Positions 14,001 to 26,000 of a stretch of DNA of 64,000 nt are shown in pieces. The stretch is from the NCBI GenBank assembly GCA_037179385.1, contig CM074185.1:49417000-49480999 (forward strand), written 5' to 3'. This DNA comes from Holothuria scabra (taxonomy: Eukaryota > Echinodermata > Holothuroidea > Aspidochirotida > Holothuriidae). The position numbers were made by a program, and so were the translations under genes. Positions within the stretch are counted from its first letter, which is position 1. The number at the start of each line of letters is the position of its first letter. Below the pieces are notes generated by a model. It did not search any database and had not been told where the DNA came from. It saw only the letters and a list, made by a program, of their open reading frames with translations.

Positions 14001-17000
14001 CCCCCTGGATATTATCAGAAGGAAGACAACCTCTCTGAAATATTTATATCTCTTTGGCAGGAAAAGAAGGTCGTGTTTTCGTCTTCAGACTATCTGATTT
14101 CGAGGGGGAACAACAAAACGAGCACGTGAGAACCAAAGCAGACTGCAAAGATCACAAATTAGAGAAAACGAGAGGTAAAGTTCTGATGAGAATGCCGTAA
14201 CTTGTCTTACATGTCATTAATTAATATATTTAACTAGAATAAACAGTTCCCTCGTGCTACTCAACCCCACCTTAACCAATATGACTGCTTCTATTGGCAA
14301 TGGACTACCACCTGACATGTGTTCATTGTATATTGTTTTAAAAACGCAGAAGAAATTCGAACTTCACCTTAAAATCGGTGTTAAGGAATTAAATATTTTT
14401 CTAAACACTGTTTTGCACCCAGGCTAAACACGCGTGTTTGATTTTTAAACATTAAAGGTAAAGAGCAGTCCCCAAACTTATTTTGAAGAAAAAGCTATGA
14501 TAACATAAATTTCGTCTTTTACCTCTTCAAAGTAACTTTCATTACATTTTATGACTTTACCACTGCATATTCAAGGAAAATCAAGCAGTTTTTGGTTTCG
14601 ATGATAAGAGAAACCTTTGCAATCATGATGGCGTGTATATGTATGTGTGTGTGTGTGTGTGCGTGTGTTTGTAACACTTTGCCTGTTAGCACGATATCTC
14701 AAGATAGGAATGTCTGACAGTTTTCAAACTTCGTACATGGATGTGTCATATTGAGAGGAAGAACCCTATTGTTTTTGGTGGCCGGAGGGCAAAGGTCATC
14801 TGGGATCACCGGGGGTCAAAGTCTGAAAATCTTGTTAGCACGATATCTCAAGATAGGAAACTTAGATACATTTCATATTTAGGATGTGGATGCGTTATGG
14901 TCAGAAAATGGTGTCTATTGTTTTTGGTGAAGGTCAAAGGTCATCTGGAGTCACCAGGGGTCAAAATCTGAAAATCTTGTTAGCACGATATTTCAAGATA
15001 GGGAACTTGGATAGATTTCATATTTGGTATGAGGATGTGTTATGGTAAGAAGATGGTCCACATTTTTTTGGTGGAGGTCAAAGGTCATCAGGGGTAACCG
15101 GGGTCAAAATCTGAAAATCTCGTCAACACAATATCTCAAGGGAGGAAACTTGGATAGATTTCATGTTTGGTTTGTGGATGCATTAAAGTCAGAGAGAATG
15201 GTCAAGATTGGTTTTAGTGGAGGTCAAAGGTCATCTGGGGTCACGAGCGGTCAAAGTCTGAAAATCTCGTAAACACAATATCTCAAGATAGGAAACTTGG
15301 ATAGATTTCATATTTGGTATGTTGATGCTTTATGGTCAGGAGATGGGTGCCTATTGTTTGTGATGGAGGTCAAAGGTCATCTGGGGTCTCCGGGGTCAAA
15401 GTTTGTAAATATTGTTAACACAATATCTCAAGATCGGAAACTTGGATAGATTTCATATTTGGTATGTAGATGCGTTATGGTCAGGAGATGGTCCCTATTG
15501 TTTTTGGCGGAGGTCAAAGGTCATCTCGGGTCCCCTTGGTCAGAGTCTGAAAATCTTGTTAAACGGATATCTCAGGGTGTCTATTTATCTATCTATCTAT
15601 GTGTTGCTTTTGTTGAGGTCTAAATTCCTCTTGACTAACAAAATTATCTTTTGAACATGCTAGTATAACATTTGAGTGATAAGATAATGGTGCATGATGG
15701 CAAGTTGAAAGAGTACATTTATGTATCATCGAAACCTCAATGCATTTTGCATTCTGGTTTTTAGTAAATTTCACATCTGAAGGGAAAAAATGTTGTCACA
15801 TGACTCCCCAGAGCCAAGCATGAAACTGGACAGTCTACTACATTACTTCAATATGGGATGACTGCTCCTGCCCTTTTAGTTGTTTTCCAACATGTTTTAT
15901 TGCTAAACGTGTAGTGTAGGCAATCAAAAAGCACAAAGATACTTTGTGGCCATATCTGAGCTATTAAACTTGAACTGAGACAATAACTTTGACTTTAAGC
16001 TCTTCTTAAATCAATGGTGTCATTTAAGCATTTGAGTTAAACGATATAATGAAAATGTCGCAATTCCCCTCCACTTTGTTTTACAAAAAGTCGTAACACA
16101 ACATATACAGTGCTTCTACAGCACATGTTCACAACTTGGTTTTACATTATTCAATGTATACTGATCTATTATCCTCCATCTGCATAACATACAGGGTGCA
16201 ATCTTTTTGCTGTGAGTCGCCCAGGCGGATCTCATCTCAGAATGGTGGTGTCGAACGGAAAGAAGCTCTCTCTTTTCACTTGGAAACACAGCGCAGCCTG
16301 GTCGGCGTGGTGTACTGCTGGTGACACGGACACGGTAGAGGGATTCCAGTTTGTTAAGGTGAGATGAGACAACGAACCGTCAGACACCGTTTTCATGGAG
16401 ACCGCGGAAACGGGAGCTGGGGCTTCGCTATTATAATATTGAACAAATTGGGCCGCTTTGGTGATTAGTCCCCCCCTCCCCCCCCCCCCCTGAAAATTTG
16501 CTCCGCGGCCTCTGGGGTTACTATTTACCCATTCTAATTGACCGTGAATTTTCTGGTAATCTTCCAATAACCAAACCATCCGCTAACACGTTATATCACA
16601 TCACTATTCGTCCGTGGAGCCAGAATATTTCTAACATACATGTTTCACACAGGTCATGCTCCTCCTCGAAAACGCCTATAGTGACTTCCAAAGTCGGGTT
16701 GATGCGCACTGTCAACCAGTCATTTCTTGATTGGCTGTTGCTTTTTATTGTGTCATGTTCGGGTTAGCTTAACAGATAGTCAGTAAGGAAATTGTTAACC
16801 AGTGCGTATCGGACCGAAAGTCACACGAGGCGGCGGTGTTTGCGTGTGCATATTCTCTTTTGCTTTTTCGCCAATGGGGTTTTTCAGTGATTCCGTGCAT
16901 AAATGTTTTAGATTAGTGAACTTACGTTGACCTTCATTTTGCTGAACGCTTGTTTAGCAAATTTATGCCCTGTCTTTTGATGAAGATTAAATCTATTCAT

Positions 17001-20000
17001 TCAAACTCCCACGAACCAGTTCACTGTTAAAGTACTCTGTTTCCATCTCTCTATATATAATGTTTGACAGCCAATCATTGGCTACCAATACTACAATTTT
17101 ATCGAAGGTCCTTTAAGATGAACATGTGTTTTCCTTCTGCGCATCAGCTGCAACAGGCAATACTGAAGGGAACCCAACAAATCCCTTGGTCATTAAAACT
17201 GTTTCTACAGTTCTCCGAGTCCCGCGAAGGATTTAGACTGCATCAGGTTGCGGGGCTTGTTTAAAAGTGGGAATAATGCTGATCCTCTGCCACGTCCGGC
17301 GCCATTGGGCAAGGCCCACTGCCGATTTAACTTTGTCATGCTTTTCCTGGTGGGTTGGGGTAGTAGAATATGTCCACGGCATTCCCGCCTGTCGTAAGAT
17401 GTGACGAAAGGGGAGCCTGAATGGCCGCTTTTTGGACCGTACTTGAAACAAAATTCGAACCGATTTTGAAACCGTCTTTGAACTGTAGCTTTTCATTTAT
17501 CTGGCACCGCATATTGGTGTAAGTGTCTGGTTAAATTTCATGTAATACTGCGTTTCATTGAGCTCGTGAACTCGTGCGGAGAGAAGCGTACCATTGCAAC
17601 TCGTGAAGTGGTGCAGGGAACAGGGAATTTTTGGAGCAGTTCGAGTTCGAAGCGGAGGACGATAAACAATCAAGGTACCTTCGTATTTGACCTCTAAACC
17701 TGCAAAGTGATATCCAGTTGATGTAAGTTGTAAATGCGATCAAGGAAATCATAATTCGGTACCTAATACTGTTGAGTATTACTCCAAGAGACGGCTTTGC
17801 CGCAAATTTCATTTGCCTGTCTTTCGAACAGTCTCATTTTACACATACGTCGAACGTACAGGCTACGCATATTTGCTTCTGTTCAATAGTGTATAGCCAT
17901 CCGCTTTTACCAATGGAACGCTTCTCACAAGTTGTGAACTGGTTCAAATGCTCCACTTCTCCACTTCACAACTTCAATGGAACGCGGCGTAAATATCAAT
18001 CCAAAGTTAATGGTTTACTGACACATACTCTCTTCAATTACAGGAGCTATCTGCGGGTGAAGTGCCTTTAGTGATGGCTCTAGTTGACGGTAGTGGTGGG
18101 GACAACGAAATATGCGTAGGTTATAAACATCAGTTTGATCTCATCAACGAGAAAACTGGTGAAACTAAAAGACTAATGCACCTAGATGCACAAAAGGTAA
18201 GATGACTTCCATTCCGAGTCATTATACAAACTTTAACGTTGCTGTGGTTTTTATTAAAGATGCAATTTTTATTTCCTAATAAATTATTGTTCGTGTCATT
18301 ACGAGGATACCCCGTGGTAGAGCCACAACGGTAAAAAATTAACTAAAATGGCTTTGAGCTGGATTATAAGAAAAAATTGTATCTTCAATAAAAACCACTG
18401 TAAGATATTTAAGCTGTCTCTTCCTTAAAACTCTAGGACAATAACATTAGTGAGAATTTTTCGAGATTTGGCCCTGAATTTTATCAGAGGGTTGTTGATA
18501 CCACAAAACACACGGTGGTGCAGTACAAATTGAAATAGCTTAGCCTGGCCATAAAATTTTTTTAAAACTTTCTTCTTTTAGTTTTAAAAATCTGGCAAAC
18601 GGCTGGGTCGTGACAAAATATAAATTTAAAAAGTGTAAATTTCCCATAAAAGCCGCATTTTTAAAGAGTTTACTTTTTTGAGAATGTTGTCATTTCATTC
18701 TGTGTTATTATCAGTTGCATATCTGGGGGTCACTTGTCAGGGGGTACATGACCATGTTTACCTTTTGAAAAATTCCCTCCCCCTTCCGTTCGGAAAGTTT
18801 TTAGGCTACATATCATTCAGAAGCCGAGGGTTGTAGAAGTTTTCAGGAGATTTACTCCCCGAAATATATCATTCTGTCCGAAAGACTAGTGAGGCGCCAT
18901 CATCACTTGGTGCGGAACGTACAAAAAATTTTCAAAAATTGCGACCCCTCAGACAGCCGGAAATGGCATTCCCAGGTTTGTTAAATGGAATCTTAGCTTT
19001 CTTTACTTTGCGGGGTTTTTGTTTGCCATAAGACTTTAATAGAAATGTGCAAATTAGCCTTCTAAATGTCAGAATATTACCAACTAAAATGTAGGCTACC
19101 ACTAGCAGATGTATACACTTATACACTCCCGTCTTCCCATATAATCTGGCAATTGAGATCATCTCAGACATTTTTGAAAGTTTCGCCTAAATTTTCTGCC
19201 ATTTCGGGCAAAGTATTGAACAAGACTTTGAAGTAAGGCTCAGGAATAATTTATTTATAAGCTGCCGAATGAGTCTTGATTTTTGTAATCGTTACTTTTG
19301 ATTTTTCGTGGAAAGTTTACTGTGACTATAATGCGTTGTTTTGTTCAGGCAAATTTTTGAAAGAATTAGGGAACTCGTGGGAGTTTTCAGTGTAATTAAA
19401 AAAATGCCAGTTTTTTTAAGACTTAAAATGACTGTCCGATTTTTCCAGGCCATTGCCCGAAATTAAAGTCCTGCCAAAATTAGCTTAGTACCTTTCGTTT
19501 CAAAAAAGGGGCGACTATAACTACTGATTCCCTGACAAGGTATTATCGGTTCGTTATATTACAGATAAAAATGATGAAAATTGCTACGAACATCTGTTAG
19601 AACTTTTCTCTGCCTTAAACTGATGAACATTCATGCGGAATTTCATTTGAAAATTCCACAGGTGTCAAGAAAAGGGTCAGAACATTTCAGTTCTCTCTTA
19701 TATGAAGCACGCTTCGACAAATCCCACCCCCACAAAAGTTAAGAAGTTACTCGGGCAAGTACTGTACACTGCTCAATGTTGTATACAGTAGCCTGACGGG
19801 CAAGTATCCTATAGGAAATTCTCCACAAAGCCATATTAAAAGTGGACAAATAGATGTGAATGCGGACAAGGAGACTTAAAGAACAGCTAGCCCGATGAAA
19901 CAAAAAGCGAAAAAAGGAATTTGTAAAAGCCTGTCTACAGCTAAATCATCTCTTTTCCTTTCACTCTTCTTCTTTCCCCTTTCTATCCGTTTCTCCATTT

Positions 20001-23000
20001 CTTCTTTCCTTATTTTTCCCCTTTTCAACCCCGTGGATTGAGCTGAGTTTCCCCGCCAAACCAGTCAGGGGTACATACTTGACCTCCGCCTCCGCTAAAT
20101 ACGGTACTGGTTATAATACACCCAGTGCGGTACAAGTATAACATCGGCAAGTTGATAAAATGGGGCGGTAGTAACGGACAAGCCTCCCAGTTCAATGCCA
20201 GATTCTCTCAATTCCATTACCAACTCTAAAGGGCTTCAGTTCAATGGCAAGATCTTGGCATGTGGAATTATTCAAAATTGAATGTGGTTCATGTACCAAA
20301 CTGTCCCCACCATCTTTGCATTCTCGTAATAGCAATGTTTTTTTTTCTTTACCTCCGACAGGTCTCCTTTGTATCAGTGCTGGATGTTTACGAAGAAGAT
20401 GAGCCAGAAGTCCTTCTATCATACAACCGTAAGCCCACACGACTAGATCTAACAGCTGATTACATATTCACATCTTTACAACTTCTGTTTCTATTTTGAA
20501 GGAATTTTTTCCTCAAAATATAAATTTAAATTTTAGCCACTTAATCAGAAATTTTCCATCGGCAAATACTGCATATACCTCCCGCTAACAATTTATATGT
20601 ACGGTGTGACTTTTATTGCATTTGGAAAGACATTAAAGGGGAAAACTACCATTCATCAACTTATGACACAAACACAATCTAGGTTTTATTTTTGCAAAAC
20701 AATTGATGATTTCCAGAAACCGTAAGACAGCAGTTTGCTCTCTTTAAGTTTTATACATTATGAAACTTTGAATCCTGCATCATTTGAAAATAAAATTTGA
20801 GTGATTCAATTATTCATAAGCTTCATAGCAGCAAATATTTTTTCTGTAAGAACTTAATTTCTTGCAAATTAATTTATATACACGCCGTCTTGAAATGCCT
20901 GTGAATTAACATCTGACTGTATATTAAAACCACATTTTAAAATGTATGCAGGATACCTTTGTAACATAAACACTATATCCCCTCTAAAGAATATCTCAAT
21001 CAACTTGAAAGCATTAAAGTGTTGCCCTTGGCAACATTTTCCTTTTCCATCGCTAATAGAAGCATTTACAGTATAAATGTCATGATGACGTATTCAACAC
21101 CTCTTTTAAACAAGTAACTGAGGAATATTTTCATAATTTCTGAGAGGAAATTATGAAATAATTGAGAAAGACCAACAGATGGATCTCGTTATCACAGCGA
21201 GCTATCGTAGTGCGTTTGTGAATTAAACAGGATTCCATAGTGATGCAGTGATCGAGCATCATCATATAAAAGCAAATCCATTTGGCAAACTGACGCACAC
21301 CGTATGTCGCTGCCCGGTTCGATAATGAAGTGTTTGATCATTACGCGATGATCAAACTTTTCTTGTTACTTCTTCAAAGTTTTGATAAAGGCAGGTGCTA
21401 GTGGTTTATCAGAAGTCTATGTTATTTCCTACTTTATTAGGTTTCATAATTGGCTCTTTACTTTTAGTAACTGCTTGGTTTACTTTGAATAGGTCTGTGC
21501 AATATGGAAGTCCTAAAATATTATGAAAGATTCATTGAAGAGAAATAAGAAGGGCATTGGGAGATTTAGCTGTTGCCTAAAAATAAATCTGGGGCGACTA
21601 CTCTTGCTTTTTAAAAAAGCTTTTTCGATTTTTAAGGTCCTTTTTACTCGTATCTCCAGATGTTTCACAATTCCAACACTTGAGAGGCGAACATTCATCC
21701 GATTTCGTCATTCATTGGAACGGTGCACCGACTGCCATTGGTAAGTTTGGTTGTCATCAGACTGTATGTACCTTGTGAACCCTTGAAGTGTCCTTTAAGT
21801 CCTTTAAGGGTATTTGGGGCAAGGGTGAGGGTGAGGTAGATTGGATTGTATCTAGGGGGGATTTAGGGTGTGACTTCGGACAGGTATTCTTGATCTATGT
21901 GTTTTCTGTTTGTTTTGTTATATCCTGCCCTCATTTACTTTTTTAGTTTGTACTATCCTAGTTCTTTTTTGTTTCTTTTTCTGTTTCCTGGGAGCACTTT
22001 ACTCGACAAACCGTATGGGTTTTTTAGAGTGCTTCCCTTCACAATATTTTGATTTCATGTAACACTCTACTTTTGTTTCTGTGTATTGTACCAATTACTA
22101 TCGAATATTGTGGAAAAACAAATACTGTAAATGAAATGAAGTCCAAGATTCCAATTTCGTTTCATACCTTAAAATAACCAAGCTCCCACTTTCACGGGAT
22201 ATTCCTTGAATAAGATATCAGATATTGATGTTTGTCCTCCCAATTAGAAAAATGTAAGATTGACCAAACCAACGCGCATTATACAGTTGTTGGAGATCCG
22301 ACATCCAACCGACTGCATGGTCAAGTGGTTAGACTTGCAACCGGCAGGTGCAGAGTTCGGCTGGAGTACTAGTTCGGCATGTCTGCAGTTCCAAGAACTT
22401 TAAAAAATGGAACCTACTGCCATTGCGCTACTGTGCTTGGTGCTCAGCATAAGCAATGGAGCAGAGAAAACAAAGCAATCGGCCGCAACTGGAAAAAGTC
22501 GTGATCGGCCCGACTTAAACCAAGTGGTTGAATGAGCCTTAAAACCTCATACCTAGCCAACCGTGGTTTGCAAAATTTGTCACGGTGTAGTTTGCGGCTA
22601 TACTCCCCAAGGTAAATGAAACAAGACCTCATAACACCTCGTCACCTCCCCCACTTTTCCTTACAATTTCGGTCACAATTTTGTAACTATCAGATAGGAA
22701 ACAACATTGGGGAGGGAGTTTGAGAGATCGTTAGTGCATTTTGTCACTGTAACAGCGATTTCATCTCATTTGTTTTGTCGGGGGTTTTAGCTATAGTTTA
22801 GTTATTGTAGACAGTTGGAGTTGTATCGGTGTTGTTCATCAATATTTGTGCTATCTTTTACAGCGTGTGCTTTCCCCTATATTATCGCTTTTACCCATCA
22901 TTCGGTTGAGATCCGACTCGTTATCAACGGAAACCTTGTTCATACCATGACTATGCCTAAACTAAGGGTTATTTCAACAAAGGTAGGTTAACATGAATCT

Positions 23001-26000
23001 TGTTTGTATGATCTTTGAACTAACTATGAAGCTAAACCATCGCAATTACCGACGTATTGTATTGTAAGAAACAGCGTTAATGGGCACCAGGCGAGTAGCC
23101 AGGATGTGTCACGGGGACGGAGGAAGGGTTGGTGTCATGGGTGGGGGTCGGCGCAAGACAAGAGGGCGAGGAAGGGGTTGGTGTCATGGGTGGGGGTCGG
23201 CGCAAGACATGAGGGCGGGGGAGGGGTTGGTGTCATGGGTGGGGGGTTGGGGCAAAGCATGTGGGAAAAGTCTAAGGATAGAGAGAAAAAACGCTATTTT
23301 AGGTGTTCTGTTGCATTGTAAGGTTGGGTCATGGGGGAGTTCTAACCTGCATCCCCCCCGTGGCTATGCCACTAATAGGTACATCATGCGACCTTCATCT
23401 CAGATTACCGTTAAATATTTCTTGCTGAAGAGCCCAGGCTTCCCCAGGCATCAAACCACTTGAAGATAAAATTATATGTTTGTGGATCTTGTTGCTAATG
23501 ATGTGCAGTCTGACGTGATACTTCTCTTTGTTACGCAGTGAAAGTTAGAATGGACGAATACGACCTTTGGCCCTTCCTTACTAGTTTTCATATTAGCATA
23601 TAAGTTGTCTGCTCTTTCGCAGTTGTTCATGCCTTTCAGTCTGCGTCATTCCCATGGACGTACTGTATGCCTTTCTTTCAAAATTTTGCTTCATTCCATA
23701 TTTCCCATCAAAAGAAAAGACGCCCTCCCGATGTAGATCTCACATTGAACATTTAGAAGACTCACCCATTATTCTTTTAAAAATTCATTTTGAAATTTAT
23801 TTTGTTTATCTTTCTTTCAGTGTGATATGTATTTCTCCACTGCAAATCAAGGATTCCTTCAGCCCAGCCCACGGGAACCATCAAAGTCATTCAGTCCAAT
23901 GGCTAGCCCAACATCAACACCTCCAGGTGAATGGACCGATCTCATTTAAAACATGCTTAGCTCTTACAGCGAAGCCAGGAGTGATAAGCAGGATGGGTAA
24001 TCGATCTAGGGAGAATGAGATTGGGAGTTTTCTTTTGAACTAGAACCGGAAAATTTCAACAGATTGCTGCTTTATCTGCTAAAACACCCTAAATCATTTT
24101 GACAATTCACTATAAACACAAATTAGTCAAAGAGTGTCTGAATCGACCAATCACGTTAGTCAACAATATTGACTAATATTTGACTAATACTTGACCCAGT
24201 TGAATAAGTTTTTAACAAATATTAAACCTCCTTGACTAAGTTTTGACTCAAATTCTTTAGTCCATCATTACGAGATCAGTCAAATATCATCACAAATTCG
24301 TCAAATACTGTATGAGTGACTAACGTGGTTACACAATTCAGATACCACTTGACTTATTTGTGTTTACAGTGTGACAGTGGTCGTACGATATCTTGCAGGG
24401 AGGGTGAGTCAGTGACACCTAGGCTAGAACTGGCACCTCATCATGTAACACAGTTTTGTCAGTGAGTTTAAACACCTCCCTGGTTTTGTTTACTCATGTT
24501 ATGAAATTTCCATCACAAAAGAACCGACTGCTTTGTAAGATGGTTAGAGTATCCGACGTGCAGCCGGGAGGTATGGAGTTCGACTCCTGGTCAGGTCATA
24601 CCGAAGACTTTAAAAGCGGAAACAACTACACTCTAAAATGAAAAGAGTGAACTTAGTCACTCTTTCATAAGGTGAAAAGTGCAAATTCACTCCTTTAGAG
24701 TGATAATTCACTCCAAGAGGAGTGAAGTTCACTCCAAAAAGAGTGAAATTCACCAGAGGAAGAGGGAAAATTCACTCTTCCACGAGTGCCTGCAATGATC
24801 ACTCTTTTTTCAAGAGCGATCACTGTGGGCACTCCATCAAGAGTGAAACTTCGCTCATTTTAAGGGAATTTCACTCTTTTTGGAGTGAATTTTAATCTCC
24901 TTGGAGTGAATTATTATTCTAATGAAGCGAATTCACACTTTTCACTCTATCAAAGAGTGGCTAAGTTCACTCTTTTGATTTTAGAGTGTATTACTTTGCT
25001 TAGTCCTCGGCATGATAACCACTGCAGTAGGGAAACAGCTAGACCAGTGAGCCATAATAACCAATGCAGCAGGGGAACAGATAGACCAGTGAGCCACAAC
25101 TGAAGAAGAGACCACGTGGTCGGTCTCACTTAAGCCAATTGGTTAGAAACTGAACCGTAAAATTTCATCTAGTTAACTTCACTGCAGAGTATTGTTAGAT
25201 TTTATTGCTAATTAGGGCGTTCCTTGTGGTACTTACTGATTATCAAATTGACAAATTTTCTGGCTAGTTGAGCCACAACATAACAGGGTTTTTTCGTGTG
25301 TAGGCAAGATGTGCACGTCTTTCAAAGCAAGTAGCCATCATAGTCGCCGAAGGAATTACCAAGTAACGTTCTTGTTGCTAATATTGATTGCATCATGGTG
25401 CTGTAATATGTATACTAGCTTCATGCAGTATAAGTGGAATCGCTTAAATATAAACAATACTGCAAGGTGTTGGTAACACTCTGAAAATAAAAGGGTTAAA
25501 TTCACTCCAAAAAGGGTGCGCCGAAGGACCACTTCTGAATAAGAATTTCATATGGAGTGGAGCGAAAATTCACTCCAAACAGAGTGACGGGTATTTCATT
25601 CCATATGTGGAATATGATTTTAACTGGTGTGAGTTTTCACTGAAAGTTCTTCAAAGTTGTAGTAGTCTCTCAGTACACTCCTTAGAGGCGAATTTCATTC
25701 TCTTTTTAAGAGTGTACTATGGCTGATGACTTACCTTAATAGATGTGACATTTTCATAATGTCATTGCAATATTTCTTTTTCACGATAGGTCTATCACCT
25801 TCCAGTACTGGCGTACGTATTCTAAAGATTCCACTGCTAAGCCTGATAGGTCAGATGCCCGAACGTGCTGGTTCGACCCCAACATCGCGAGTTAAATCTT
25901 TCATTTCACCTCTCGTGAACGTCGCCGATTCTCCAGAAATGAAAACCCGCCGACATCACCCTGAATCCGACAACGGACTTATGTTTACTGTCGACAATAA

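Larger units (their letters stand above)
11700..14060 (+). other. GARNL3 intron with two MITEs
   Basis: Contains a possible half copy of the GATGCGCACTG family near 11992, the TTAA MITE at 13042-13346 and the MITE at 13352-13499. Nothing coding. Confidence 0.6.
14452..15878. mobile_element. TTAA-type MITE (second family) split by a satellite-bearing insertion
   Basis: Left half 14452-14593 and right half 15757-15878 align, in order, with the two halves of 36914-37175. They share words such as ATATTCAAGG..AAGCAG, TTGTCACATGACTC and ACAGTCTACTACA. The ends are TTAAAGGTAAAGAGCAGT on the left and ACTGCTCCTGCCCTTTTAG on the right, inverted to each other. Confidence 0.75.
14175..16194 (+). other. 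GARNL3 intron occupied by nested mobile elements
   Basis: Nearly the whole intron is the nested unit 14452-15878 described separately; no other gene signal. Confidence 0.6.
16359..18043 (+). other. GARNL3 intron
   Basis: Contains a MITE (16698-16812), a poly-C run near 16471-16490 and a possible foldback between 17563 and 17952. Confidence 0.5.
23927..25789 (+). other. Last GARNL3 intron, packed with MITEs and a SINE
   Basis: From left to right: foldback MITE 24108-24371, SINE head, TA MITE, SINE tail, second TA MITE 25474-25716. The acceptor follows 73 bases after the last element. Confidence 0.7.

Noticed and set aside
14741..15654. Four similar + strand frames of 76-80 codons
   Set aside because: They are successive monomers of the 145-bp satellite translated, not a repeated gene.
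24515..24600. tRNA gene
   Set aside because: A/B-box-like words are present but there is no cloverleaf; it is the head of a SINE.
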